Origin: Sphingobacterium chungjuense | GTDB taxonomy: Bacteria > Bacteroidota > Bacteroidia > Sphingobacteriales > Sphingobacteriaceae | Direction: 5' to 3' | Assembly (NCBI RefSeq): GCF_011316935.1 | Contig: NZ_WLYS01000002.1 | Span: 434,001 to 498,000, forward strand | DNA length: 64,000 nt | In this document: positions 1 through 9,560 of the stretch, in pieces | Position numbering within the stretch: position 1 is the first letter of the stretch | Layout: each line of letters starts with the position of its first letter | The notes under the pieces: model-generated | The model's input: only the letters and a program-made list of their open reading frames with translations | What the model was told of the DNA's origin: nothing | The model's database searches: none | Position numbers and translations under genes: made by a program

Positions 1-216
1 TTTACTTTCTTCAGAATCCGCATCAGATAGCAACAACACTAAGCTAAGCTCAAAAAGGTTGGCAATTTGATTTAAACGAGAAAGATTAACGTCAGTAATA
101 CCTGTTTCGATTTTTGAAAAAGCCGGAATAGAGATATCTAATCTCTTGGCTACATCTTCTTGACTCCAGCCTCGCTGATGTCTTAAAAGTCTAATTTTTT
201 TTCCTAATGTGTTCAT
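1..216 (-). CDS. XRE-family helix-turn-helix regulator (C-terminus outside window)
   Basis: A DNA-binding protein of the XRE/Cro-CI type, presumably a transcriptional regulator whose targets cannot be named from here. The 72 visible residues start MNTLGKKIRLLRHQRGWSQ and contain a full HTH: helix with QEDVAKRLD, turn, recognition region SIPAFSKIETG, then the family-typical NLSRLNQIANLFEL. The ATG at 214-216 is the only good start. The frame is still open at base 1, so the 3' end is missing. It reads in the same direction as mpl, but lies 85 bp beyond it in AT-rich DNA, so an independent unit is likely. The assignment rests on the HTH alone. Confidence 0.85.
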   Translation of the reverse strand, partial: MNTLGKKIRLLRHQRGWSQEDVAKRLDISIPAFSKIETGITDVNLSRLNQIANLFELSLVLLLSDADSEESK

Positions 217-301
217 AGATAAATTTTGTACTCTTTTGTTTATAGCAGATAGAGCAAATTTAACTAAAAAATATAAAACACAGAAATAAAATAAGAAAAT
301 T

Positions 302-1672
302 CTACGCCTCTTTCAAAAATTTATCGGCAAGACTAGCCATATTCACGCCATTATGAGTGTTTGAACTCATAAAGAGCAAGTTATACCCATTTGAACGAAA
401 AGATTCCAAAAACGTTTCTAACTCCTCTATATCGCTGATAATGTGGAATGAAGGGTGGTCAAACGCTTTAGCAAGATGATCCTCCAGAACGCCCTTCGTA
501 ATGTTTTTTTCTTTGTATGAATTTATATTAACGAATGCTACCGCATGATCTGACTCTTGCATACTGTGCTGGTACTGCTTCATCAGGTCTTCTTCTATCG
601 CATCATAAGGATTTAGTTCGATAAAAGTAACCAACGCTTTGGCCGGAAACTGCTCTTTAATAGCATGTATACTCGACTTTATTTTGGCTGGGCTATGGGC
701 GAAATCTTGATAAACCACACTACCATTGCCGCTGGCCACAAATTCTAAATAACGAATCGAGCTTTTAAAATCTTGAATCGCATGATAGAATTCATTTCTT
801 TTCACGCCTAGCCATTCGCATACCGTATATGCTCCGACGATATTCGAAAGATTGTGTTTCCCAAAAACTTTTAAGGAATAATCATGACCACAAACCGACA
901 CAGACGTCACCCCTTTGTTAATCGTGTACTCTGGCATTTTATAGCCATGTCGATTTATCTTGAGATCCTTGGTCTCTTCTAGAATCTGGTGCAGGCTCAC
1001 ATTGTCTTTATTGTAAATCAATGTGCCCTTCGGCGTAATACTTTCGATAAATTTTCGAAATTGCTCAAAGTAATCCTCACTAGATATTACCGTCCGAAAG
1101 CTGTCCCATTCTATACCAGTTATCAGCGCGATATTGGGGCGATATAGATGGAATTTAGAGCGATTATCCAACGTAGAAGCGTAATATTCATCCCCTTCGA
1201 TGATAATAAGCGGACTGGAATTAGTGAGCTTCACCAAAGAATCAAACCCTTCTAACTGCGCACCCACTAAATAATCGAACTCTACCTGCATCTTCTTCAA
1301 CACATGCATAATCATGCTAGTCACCGTCGTTTTACCGTACGTCCCTGCAATCACCACGCGTGTCTTGTTGATACTTTGTTCGTACACAAATTCAGGATAT
1401 GAATAGATCTTCACTCCGATTTCACGCGCTTTTTTTAACTCCGTATTATCATCTAAGGCATGTTTGCCTAAAATGATCGCATCCAGCTCCTCGGTAATCT
1501 GATCTGGAAACCATCCTAACTCCGCCGGAAAAAGATGGGCTTTTTCCAGACGTGACTTCGACGGCTCTACAATCTGATCGTCCGATCCGGTGATCTGATG
1601 ACCTTGCTCAGCCAAATTAATGGCCAAATTATGCATGATACTACCACCTATCGCTATAAAATGTATGCGCAT
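302..1672 (-). CDS. mpl: Mpl: UDP-MurNAc:L-Ala-gamma-D-Glu-meso-DAP ligase
   Basis: A Mur-ligase-family enzyme that recycles peptidoglycan by joining the murein tripeptide to UDP-N-acetylmuramate with ATP, in the cytoplasm. The 456 residues start with a Rossmann-like MRIHFIAIGG, have the ATP loop GTYGKTTVTS near residue 110, the GDEYYASTLDNRSKFHLYRPN block characteristic of Mpl rather than MurC in its GDEYY and SKF elements, and the C-terminal DFAHSPAKI segment. It is the last gene of an operon with a GlmU-like enzyme, tpiA and prmA, 20 bp behind prmA, which fits a cell-wall role. MurC is the alternative; the length and the DEYY block favour Mpl. Confidence 0.88.
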   Translation of the reverse strand: MRIHFIAIGGSIMHNLAINLAEQGHQITGSDDQIVEPSKSRLEKAHLFPAELGWFPDQITEELDAIILGKHALDDNTELKKAREIGVKIYSYPEFVYEQSINKTRVVIAGTYGKTTVTSMIMHVLKKMQVEFDYLVGAQLEGFDSLVKLTNSSPLIIIEGDEYYASTLDNRSKFHLYRPNIALITGIEWDSFRTVISSEDYFEQFRKFIESITPKGTLIYNKDNVSLHQILEETKDLKINRHGYKMPEYTINKGVTSVSVCGHDYSLKVFGKHNLSNIVGAYTVCEWLGVKRNEFYHAIQDFKSSIRYLEFVASGNGSVVYQDFAHSPAKIKSSIHAIKEQFPAKALVTFIELNPYDAIEEDLMKQYQHSMQESDHAVAFVNINSYKEKNITKGVLEDHLAKAFDHPSFHIISDIEELETFLESFRSNGYNLLFMSSNTHNGVNMASLADKFLKEA

Positions 1673-1692
1673 ATCCTTCCTATCCTATCTAG

Positions 1693-2532
1693 CTAATTTT
1701 TCACAAACATCGCCGAACACCAACGATCTACGACGTGGTGATTGTTGCAGATCAAACCAAAAGATTGTGCCTTTTGTTTTAATAGCTCCAAATCCTCGCC
1801 CTCATAAAAGCCTGACACATAAAGTTTGCCACCGGCAATTAAGCTTTGGCTATAGCTCTCCATTTGATCCAATAAAATATTGCGATTGATATTGGCCAAT
1901 ATCACATCAAATGAACGGCCATCAATCTGCTCTTGTGAACCTAACGCCGTCTCTATATTCATGACGTTATTCAACGCACTATTCTCGATCACACTTTGTA
2001 CACAGATCTCATCATAGTCGACCGCGAAAATAGATTGAGCTCCGCGTTTTGCTGCCGCAATAGCCAGAATGCCCGTACCACAACCCATATCCAGGACCGA
2101 TTTGCTTTCCAGATCAGCATTTAGCACGTAAGAAAGCATCATCGCCGTTGTTTGATGATGTCCAGTACCGAAAGACATCTTCGGGTCGATCACAATCTCA
2201 TACTCGTAATCAGGTTGTGGATTATGAAAAGTAGCACGAACGTACAGACGTTCGTCGACCGTGATGGGCTGAAAGTTACTCTCCCACAGCTTATTCCAAT
2301 TTTGATCTTCTATCTCCTGCACTTCATAATCTACCTGATATGCTGTTGCTTCGCGAACCAATAAGCTCTCTAACGCTGGGATATCTAGATTAGCTGCCGG
2401 AATATAAGCTACGAATCCGCTCGTAGAATCTTCGAACGTATCGTAGCCTATATCGCCTAATTCAGCAATCAGCAGATCTTTTTGCCAAGCCTCCATATCG
2501 GAGGATGAAAAAGTAACTGACGTATATTTCAT
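1693..2532 (-). CDS. prmA: Ribosomal protein L11 methyltransferase PrmA
   Basis: A SAM-dependent methyltransferase that trimethylates ribosomal protein L11. The 279-residue product has an N-terminal substrate-recognition domain (about residues 1-100) and a class I methyltransferase domain with motif I VLDMGCGTGILAIAAAKRGA near residue 145, an acidic ribose-binding VDYDE, and the motif IV-like LANINRNILLD, all typical of PrmA. PDPKMSFGTGHH-like sequence (IDPKMSFGTGHH) precedes motif I and is strongly diagnostic. It follows tpiA by only 3 bp, and mpl follows it, so the genes are probably co-transcribed. No abnormality is visible. Confidence 0.95.
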   Translation of the reverse strand: MKYTSVTFSSSDMEAWQKDLLIAELGDIGYDTFEDSTSGFVAYIPAANLDIPALESLLVREATAYQVDYEVQEIEDQNWNKLWESNFQPITVDERLYVRATFHNPQPDYEYEIVIDPKMSFGTGHHQTTAMMLSYVLNADLESKSVLDMGCGTGILAIAAAKRGAQSIFAVDYDEICVQSVIENSALNNVMNIETALGSQEQIDGRSFDVILANINRNILLDQMESYSQSLIAGGKLYVSGFYEGEDLELLKQKAQSFGLICNNHHVVDRWCSAMFVKN

Positions 2533-2535
2533 ATA

Positions 2536-3306
2536 TTATTTCGCGTTGAATACCTTCACGATATCCAAAAAGTCACGTGATTTTAACGACGCACCACCAA
2601 TTAGGCCACCATCGATATCTTTTTGCGAGAATAAGCTTTCTGCATTAGATGGGTTACAGCTTCCGCCGTACAAGATCGATGTATCATCGGCAACTGCTTC
2701 GCCATACTTTTCTGCTACTGTAGCACGGATAAAAGCATGCACTTCTTGCGCTTGCTCTGGAGAAGCAGTCAATCCTGTACCAATTGCCCAAACTGGCTCG
2801 TAAGCCAAAACAACTTGTGCAAATTCTGTCGCTGAAAGATGGAATAATCCTGCTTCCAATTGCGTCTTGATCACATCAAAGAAACTTCCAGACTCGCGTT
2901 CTTCTTTGGTTTCGCCGATACAGAAGATAGGTTTCAACTGATGCTTCAAAGCAGCATTTGTTTTGTCTGCCAATAAAGCATCCGTTTCCTTAAAAAACGC
3001 ACGACGCTCTGAATGACCTAATATAACGTACTCTGCACCAACAGATTTCACCTGTAAAGCAGCAATCTCGCCTGTGTATGCACCAGATTCTGCTTGATGG
3101 ATGTTTTGCGCACCAAAGTGTACATTACCTACCCCTGAAGAAAGTTTTGCAATACTAGACAAATGAATGGCTGGACTGCAGACCACTACTTCTTGAGCAC
3201 CGATCACTTCGTCTTTTGCCATGTTGACAATTTCGGAGAACAAGCTTACACCTTGCTCATAGTCTAAATTCATTTTCCAGTTTCCTGCAACGATATTCTT
3301 ACGCAT
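2536..3306 (-). CDS. tpiA: Triosephosphate isomerase
   Basis: Interconverts dihydroxyacetone phosphate and glyceraldehyde 3-phosphate in glycolysis and gluconeogenesis. The 256 residues carry all family landmarks: GNWKMN with the catalytic Lys near residue 12, LGHSERR with the electrophilic His near residue 100, AYEPVWAIGTG with the catalytic Glu and the flexible loop 6 near residue 170, and the phosphate-binding YGGSCNP and GLIGGASL at the C-terminus. It is 5 bp behind the GlmU-like gene and 3 bp before prmA, so it is an internal operon gene. Only gap among the other glycolytic genes is in this window, transcribed separately. Confidence 0.97.
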   Translation of the reverse strand: MRKNIVAGNWKMNLDYEQGVSLFSEIVNMAKDEVIGAQEVVVCSPAIHLSSIAKLSSGVGNVHFGAQNIHQAESGAYTGEIAALQVKSVGAEYVILGHSERRAFFKETDALLADKTNAALKHQLKPIFCIGETKEERESGSFFDVIKTQLEAGLFHLSATEFAQVVLAYEPVWAIGTGLTASPEQAQEVHAFIRATVAEKYGEAVADDTSILYGGSCNPSNAESLFSQKDIDGGLIGGASLKSRDFLDIVKVFNAK

Positions 3307-3311
3307 AATTT

Positions 3312-4529
3312 TTATTTTGATAATTTGTATAAATACTCTTTTCTTACATTTTCTGTATCAGCATGCTGATACTCAAAGATACGGGAATCCACAGGATTCA
3401 TCGTATTAATTTTTTTCGCATCCCGCCGTTGCATCATCGCCAGAAACTTATCCAAATGATACGCTTCGGACCGATCGTCGGTAAGCCAAGCAAAATCTGG
3501 CACAAATTTAGGCACAAATTTAGATATAGCTATTTGCGCGCCTACACCAATCACCGTGCCCGTCGTAAAGCGCGTATGAATAGCTACCATCGTAAAATCG
3601 CCCATGATCAGACCACATTTTTGCAAACCTGTATTGCGATAATCTTTTTCAGCATAATCGTACAATGATACATTCTTCCAATCATTTCTCAGATTGGAAT
3701 TGGACGTACCAGCCCCCAGATTACAACCTTCGCCGATAACAGCGCAGCCTAGATAACCTTCATGGCCTTTTGCTGAGTTACCCCAAATCACCGTATTATT
3801 AATCTCACCACAAACCGTAGATCCAGGCCCGATCGTCACATTAGGATAGATACGAGCTCCCGTTTTTACGCGAGCACCCGCGCAAATCGCAGCCGGACCT
3901 TTGATGTATACTCCATCTTCTATTATTGCGCCAGCACCAATATAGATCGCCCCATCTTCGCTATGCAAGGTCACACTACAAAAGGTATGTGCTCCTTCCA
4001 TCAGGATCTTATCGCCATGATAGGTATTTCCTTGTGGCAAAGTCTCAACTGAAGAATAATGATCGATATGCCGCAAATCTGCGCTAATCTCGGCCGCATT
4101 GGCCATAAAAATATCTTCCGGATAGTGAATGAATTGTACAAATTCGCGGAATGCCACCGCTTGCAGAGTAGAAATATCTGATTCTGAGAAAATGCCTGTA
4201 GTATGGATATGGCAGGCTATCCATTGCTCTTCTTGCATCAATACAGAGCCGATTGGCAAAGCAGCTATTGCTTTGAATAAGGCATCGGTGGGCAACACAT
4301 TACCTTTAATGATCACGGCTGATTTGGCTTCGGGTAGCTGCTTACCGTATTTCTCCATCAAATAATCAGCTGTGAGGTAGTATATTGACCTATCGCCAGC
4401 AAATGATCTCCATTTTTGGGCAATCGTAAAAATACCGACTCGAAGATCTGACACTGGCCTTGTGGCAACCAAAGGTAACAATTGCTCACGCCAAGATGCA
4501 TCATCAAACAGAAAGATCGTCTCAATCAT
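3312..4529 (-). CDS. GlmU-like sugar nucleotidyltransferase, Bacteroidota type
   Basis: A 405-residue protein that matches the alternative GlmU family of Bacteroidota: a divergent N-terminal nucleotidyltransferase-like domain (about residues 1-190, lacking the classical GxGTRM loop) followed by a left-handed beta-helix of hexapeptide repeats (about residues 190-360, for example IGAGAIIEDGVYIKGPAAICAGA). By family it is expected to make UDP-GlcNAc, through glucosamine-1-phosphate acetylation and uridylyl transfer, but the activity is inferred. It heads the operon with tpiA, prmA and mpl. The pairing with mpl supports a cell-wall precursor role. The start ATG at 4527-4529 is preceded by a TAGTTTTG -7 element. 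Confidence 0.8.
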   Translation of the reverse strand: MIETIFLFDDASWREQLLPLVATRPVSDLRVGIFTIAQKWRSFAGDRSIYYLTADYLMEKYGKQLPEAKSAVIIKGNVLPTDALFKAIAALPIGSVLMQEEQWIACHIHTTGIFSESDISTLQAVAFREFVQFIHYPEDIFMANAAEISADLRHIDHYSSVETLPQGNTYHGDKILMEGAHTFCSVTLHSEDGAIYIGAGAIIEDGVYIKGPAAICAGARVKTGARIYPNVTIGPGSTVCGEINNTVIWGNSAKGHEGYLGCAVIGEGCNLGAGTSNSNLRNDWKNVSLYDYAEKDYRNTGLQKCGLIMGDFTMVAIHTRFTTGTVIGVGAQIAISKFVPKFVPDFAWLTDDRSEAYHLDKFLAMMQRRDAKKINTMNPVDSRIFEYQHADTENVRKEYLYKLSK

Positions 4530-4541
4530 AGGCTAAAGATA

Positions 4542-4549
4542 CAAAACTA
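4542..4549 (-). promoter_or_regulatory. -7 promoter element for the GlmU-like/tpiA/prmA/mpl operon
   Basis: On the minus strand this reads TAGTTTTG, a perfect match to the Bacteroidota -7 consensus TAnnTTTG, 12 bp upstream of the first ATG of the operon. No convincing -33 TTG is seen at the usual distance, so this is a moderate call. Confidence 0.4.
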
Positions 4550-4610
4550 AAATGCAGGTATCACATTTATGGAATGGATACAGCAAATATGCCATTGACA
4601 ATTCACAAAA

Positions 4611-4641
4611 AAAGTCTCGACCAATATACGATCGAGACTTT
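4611..4641 (-). terminator. Rho-independent terminator of rpmE
   Basis: A perfect 10-bp stem, AAAGTCTCGA (4611-4620) with TCGAGACTTT (4632-4641). On the minus strand the stem is followed by an uninterrupted T tract, as expected for termination of rpmE, whose stop codon lies 30 bp upstream. Confidence 0.85.
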
Positions 4642-4670
4642 TGTATGTAGACATCTGTTTTACCAGAAAA

Positions 4671-4919
4671 TTACTTCTTGTTGTAACGGCTACGGAATTT
4701 ATCAATACGACCAGCCGTATCAACCAATTTCATTTTACCTGTATAAAATGGGTGTGAAGTATGTGAAATCTCCAATTTGACCAATGGATACTCGTTACCA
4801 TCTTCCCAAGTGGTCGTTTCTTTAGTATCTACACATGATTTTGTCAAGAAAGAATATTCGTTAGACATATCTTTGAAGACAACTAATCTGTAGTTTGATG
4901 GATGCAAATCTTTTTTCAT
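4671..4919 (-). CDS. rpmE2: 50S ribosomal protein L31, type B
   Basis: A ribosomal large-subunit protein. The 82 residues start [19 protein letters not shown] and contain [25 protein letters not shown], which is diagnostic for L31. The zinc-binding CxxC pairs of type A are absent (one Cys only), so it is the zinc-independent type B, the form that in other bacteria is favoured in low zinc; here no second L31 gene is visible, so no switch can be inferred. It is monocistronic, with a good promoter upstream and a strong terminator downstream. Its leader contains the short palindrome CTCAATAATTGAG (4943-4955), of unknown meaning. Confidence 0.95.
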   Translation of the reverse strand: MKKDLHPSNYRLVVFKDMSNEYSFLTKSCVDTKETTTWEDGNEYPLVKLEISHTSHPFYTGKMKLVDTAGRIDKFRSRYNKK

Positions 4920-4958
4920 TTTATGTTATGATTACTTGTATACTCAATAATTGAGGTG

Positions 4959-4990
4959 CAAAGTTAACGTATTCCACAAACATAATCAAA
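4959..4990 (-). promoter_or_regulatory. Promoter of rpmE
   Basis: On the minus strand there is TTTG (4987-4990), a 20-bp spacer, then TAACTTTG (4959-4966). This is a full match to the Bacteroidota -33/-7 consensus, about 40 bp upstream of the rpmE start. Confidence 0.75.
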
Positions 4991-5080
4991 CATTTTGAAC
5001 AAATATTATCCTACAAAATTTTGATTGTAGCTTCTAAAGCGTGCTACGCATTTTTAAACCAATTTACCCCTTAAATTTCC

Positions 5081-5088
5081 TAAGTTTG
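5081..5088 (+). promoter_or_regulatory. -7 element of the lysS promoter
   Basis: TAAGTTTG matches TAnnTTTG and lies 31 bp before the ATG at 5119. It sits inside the longest possible open frame for lysS, so it also argues that translation does not start further upstream at 5041. The -33 element is not convincing. Confidence 0.55.
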
Positions 5089-5118
5089 CAGTTGATAAAA
5101 ATAAGAAAAGAAAATTAT

Positions 5119-6840
5119 ATGGCACTTTCCGCACAGGAACAGCAACGCAGGCAAAACCTTCAGGGCATTATTGATCTAGGGATCAATCCCTACCCTGCTG
5201 AGGAGTTTGAGGTCAATGTAACCGCAGCCGATATCACGGAGAACTACGAAAAAGATAAGTTAAACTATAAGAATATCAGTTTTGCAGGACGCATCATGAG
5301 CCGCCGAATCATGGGCAGCGCGTCTTTCGTAGAACTACAAGATTCTACCGGACGCATTCAAGCTTACGTAAAGCGTGATGATATCTGCGCCGGAGAGGAT
5401 AAGGCATTATATAATACCGTTTTCAAAAAACTATTGGACATCGGTGATATTATCGGCATACAAGGACATGTATTCACCACGCAAACTGGTGAAATCAGCA
5501 TTCACGTACAGGAACTAAAAGTGCTTACCAAAGCATTGCGCCCATTGCCAATCGTAAAAGAGGCGGATGGTAAGGTATATGATGCTTTTACCGATCCAGA
5601 GCAACGCTACCGTATGCGTTACGTGGATCTAATTGTGAATGCGCAAAACAAAGAAATCTTTGTAAAACGTACGAAGCTATACAGCGCGATGCGTCGCTTT
5701 TTTGATGACGCCGGTTATATGGAGGTAGAAACTCCGGTATTGCAATCTATACCAGGTGGTGCAGCCGCTCGTCCGTTTGTAACACATCACAATGCCTTGG
5801 ATATTCCACTTTATTTGCGCATCGCGAATGAATTATACCTAAAACGCCTGATCGTCGGCGGATTTGATGGCGTATACGAGTTTTCGAAAAACTTCCGCAA
5901 CGAAGGAATGGATCGCACGCACAATCCAGAATTCACCGCGATGGAAATCTACGTAGCATACAAGGATTACAACTGGATGATGGACTTCACCGAGAAACTA
6001 TTGGAGCATTGCGCGATAGCGGTGAATGGCACAACGGAAGCTACCTTTGGCGAACACAAAGTCGACTTTAAAGCGCCTTATGCTCGCGTTACGATGACCG
6101 ATGCTATTAAGAATTTTACAGGCTTTGATATCTCTGGCAAATCAGAACAGGAGCTTCGCGAAGCAGCGTTGGGAATGGGCATCGCTGTGAACGAAACGAT
6201 GGGCAAAGGAAAGTTGATCGATGAGATCTTTGGTGAGAAATGTGAAGGTAACTTCATTCAACCAACCTTCATCACGGACTATCCTATTGAAATGTCGCCA
6301 CTGACGAAAAAGCACCGTAATAATCCAGAGCTAACAGAACGCTTCGAATTAATGGTCTGTGGTAAAGAAATTGCCAACGCGTATTCGGAGTTAAATGACC
6401 CAATCGATCAGCGGGCTCGTTTCGAAGATCAAATGTCGCTCTCTGAAAAAGGCGATGATGAGGCGATGTTTATTGACCAAGATTTCTTACGGGCATTGGA
6501 ATATGGTATGCCACCTACTTCAGGCTTAGGTATCGGCATGGATCGCTTGATTATGTTCTTGACCAATAATCCTTCCATTCAAGAAGTATTATTCTTCCCA
6601 CAAATGCGTCCAGAGAAAGTAAGCAAGGTATCCACCGAAGAGGAGTTTGCGGCGTTAGGCATCCCAGCTGGTTGGGTTCCGGTTTTGCAAAAGATGGGTT
6701 TTGAAACAATCGAATCATTGAAAGAAGCCAATCCTAATAAAGTATTTAATGACTTGGGCGGGATGCGCAAGAAATTAAAACTAGATCTGTCCATGCCTTC
6801 TAAAGAGGAAGTAACCGCTTGGTTTGCGGCAGCGCAGTAA
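5119..6840 (+). CDS. lysS: Lysyl-tRNA synthetase, class II
   Basis: Charges tRNA-Lys in the cytoplasm. The 573 residues comprise an OB-fold anticodon-binding domain (about 40-150, including the segment starting FAGRIMSRRIMG) and a class II catalytic core with motif 2 FRNEGMDRTHNPEFT and motif 3 GLGIGMDRL. A C-terminal extension of about 70 residues (GIPAGWVPVLQKMGFETIES onwards) follows the core; such a tail is common in Bacteroidota LysS. The ATG at 5119 was chosen over an in-frame upstream codon at 5041 because a -7 promoter element lies between them and the MALSAQEQ start fits the family. The gene is monocistronic and ends in a large hairpin shared with the opposing THX gene. Confidence 0.95.
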   Translation: MALSAQEQQRRQNLQGIIDLGINPYPAEEFEVNVTAADITENYEKDKLNYKNISFAGRIMSRRIMGSASFVELQDSTGRIQAYVKRDDICAGEDKALYNTVFKKLLDIGDIIGIQGHVFTTQTGEISIHVQELKVLTKALRPLPIVKEADGKVYDAFTDPEQRYRMRYVDLIVNAQNKEIFVKRTKLYSAMRRFFDDAGYMEVETPVLQSIPGGAAARPFVTHHNALDIPLYLRIANELYLKRLIVGGFDGVYEFSKNFRNEGMDRTHNPEFTAMEIYVAYKDYNWMMDFTEKLLEHCAIAVNGTTEATFGEHKVDFKAPYARVTMTDAIKNFTGFDISGKSEQELREAALGMGIAVNETMGKGKLIDEIFGEKCEGNFIQPTFITDYPIEMSPLTKKHRNNPELTERFELMVCGKEIANAYSELNDPIDQRARFEDQMSLSEKGDDEAMFIDQDFLRALEYGMPPTSGLGIGMDRLIMFLTNNPSIQEVLFFPQMRPEKVSKVSTEEEFAALGIPAGWVPVLQKMGFETIESLKEANPNKVFNDLGGMRKKLKLDLSMPSKEEVTAWFAAAQ

Positions 6841-6855
6841 ACCACCAGCGCAACC

Positions 6856-6903
6856 AGCATAAAGAAGGGGCGAACATCTTGATGTTCGCCCCTTCTTTAT
6901 GCT
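6856..6903. terminator. Bidirectional hairpin terminator between lysS and the THX gene
   Basis: A perfect inverted repeat with 23-bp arms, 6856-6878 and 6881-6903, separated by TT. The inner stem is GGGGCGAACATC / GATGTTCGCCCC. The sides are AT-rich (AAAGAA / TTCTTT), giving a U-rich tail in both directions. It lies just after the lysS stop, and contains the stop codon of the minus-strand THX gene at 6897-6899. Confidence 0.85.
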
Positions 6904-7028
6904 TCTACTTTCTTACTGGCTGTAGTATCTGAAGCCTTACGGCCTTCTGTTCTTTTTCCCGGCCTACTTGTTCCGTAAGACCCTGTAATGATTTTTCCTC
7001 TTTTCGTTTTCTTATCACCTTTACCCAT
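6897..7028 (-). CDS. 30S ribosomal protein THX-like small protein
   Basis: A 43-residue, very basic protein starting MGKGDKKTKRGKIITGSYG and continuing TSRPGKRTEGRKASDTTASK to the end VEA. The MGKGDKK...RGKI...GSYG..RP pattern is that of the small ribosomal protein THX/Thx, which binds 16S rRNA in the 30S head of Thermus and occurs widely in Bacteroidota. The serine/threonine-rich C-terminal tail is longer than in the shortest family members. The gene opposes lysS, and its TAA stop lies inside the right arm of the shared terminator. It is short but the match is specific. Confidence 0.85.
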   Translation of the reverse strand: MGKGDKKTKRGKIITGSYGTSRPGKRTEGRKASDTTASKKVEA

Positions 7029-7154
7029 AGTTTTTAGTTTTAATGAACATTAAGATTTAAACTCTATATCAGCAATGTATTAATTTATGATGAAAGATGC
7101 AAATGAGCACCCTAGATGAAAGCCCTCATATACGAAAGATATTTACGATGTATC

Positions 7155-7187
7155 AAAAAAAATCCCGCTTCCTTTCGGAGCGGGATT
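7155..7187 (-). terminator. Rho-independent terminator of guaB
   Basis: AATCCCGCT (7161-7169) pairs with AGCGGGATT (7179-7187). On the minus strand the stem is followed by a run of T residues (the A tract at 7155-7160). It is 23 bp past the guaB stop codon. Confidence 0.85.
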
Positions 7188-7209
7188 ACATATTCTTTCA
7201 ACAAAAACC

Positions 7210-8763
<1,554 letters not shown>

Positions 8764-8876
8764 TTATTATATAGGAAATCGTGAAACACATGCAAAAAAC
8801 CATTTCTGGCAAGATAATTGATCAATGGTCGCCAATATCTATCACAATTTTATTACGTTATCAAATTACATTAACT

Positions 8877-9344
8877 ATGAAAAAGGTACTACTATCATTA
8901 GGCGCTGCAATCGCAATGGCATTTGGGGTGCAAGAGGCTAAAGCGCAAACTCCTTACGGAACAGCTCTTGGTCTAGGAATTGACTTAGGCGACGGAACTA
9001 CGTTTGTAGGGCCACAAATCAAGCACAATTTTGGTGGATTTAATGCTGGTAACGCTCAAGTATTGTTTGGCGGCGGTGCTACGGTATTAGGTGTAGATTA
9101 CTCGTACAACAAAGCAATCCCTGGTGCGAGCGGATTGAACTGGTACTTAGGTGTTGGTCCTCAAGTAATGTTTGCTAACGAAAGATCATATTTTGCCATT
9201 CGCCCAGCAGCAGGTCTAGAATTCAAAGTGCCACAAGCTCCTTTAGCCATGCACTTTGACTGGAAGCCTTGGTGGAATCTAACGACAAGATCAAACTTCG
9301 AGCCTGCTCGTTTCAGCATCGGTTTGAAATTCACATTGAACTAG
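8877..9344 (+). CDS. Small outer-membrane beta-barrel-like protein
   Basis: A 155-residue exported protein of unknown specific function. It starts MKKVLLSLGAAIAMAFGV with a clear signal peptide and a likely cleavage after AKA (AKA-QTPYG). The mature part is rich in alternating hydrophobic and polar residues with many Gly and aromatic residues (LFGGGATVLGVDYSYN, WYLGVGPQVMF), and ends with aromatic and basic strands (RFSIGLKFTLN), as in small eight-stranded outer-membrane barrels. The ATG at 8877 was chosen because the signal peptide begins there; the upstream 32 codons do not look like protein. Monocistronic. The barrel is inferred from composition, not from a family match. Confidence 0.75.
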   Translation: MKKVLLSLGAAIAMAFGVQEAKAQTPYGTALGLGIDLGDGTTFVGPQIKHNFGGFNAGNAQVLFGGGATVLGVDYSYNKAIPGASGLNWYLGVGPQVMFANERSYFAIRPAAGLEFKVPQAPLAMHFDWKPWWNLTTRSNFEPARFSIGLKFTLN

Positions 9345-9364
9345 TATACAACTTTAAAAGCTTT

Positions 9365-9403
9365 AAAACGCTCCTTTTGCCAAGCAAAAGGAGCGTTTTG
9401 TTT
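9365..9403 (+). terminator. Rho-independent terminator after the small outer-membrane protein
   Basis: A perfect 16-bp stem, AAAACGCTCCTTTTGC (9365-9380) and GCAAAAGGAGCGTTTT (9384-9399), with a CAA loop, followed by GTTTT. Confidence 0.88.
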
Positions 9404-9465
9404 TGGCGTCAGCCTGTAATTATGGGCAACACAAACTTAACCGTCAATTGTTTGTGATAATACTC

Positions 9466-9493
9466 TTGTTTTTTCCTTTTTTTTATACCTTTG
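9466..9493 (+). promoter_or_regulatory. Promoter of secDF
   Basis: TTG at 9466-9468, a 17-bp spacer and TACCTTTG at 9486-9493 fit the Bacteroidota promoter consensus. The secDF start is about 67 bp downstream. Confidence 0.65.
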
Positions 9494-9560
9494 CAAATCT
9501 TGAATATTTTTATTATTAAACTGAAAATACAACAAATCTTAATTATAACGACTGATAGAA

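Noticed and set aside
5041-5118. N-terminal extension of lysS
   Set aside because: It contains the -7 promoter element TAAGTTTG, and the extra 26 residues do not resemble LysS.
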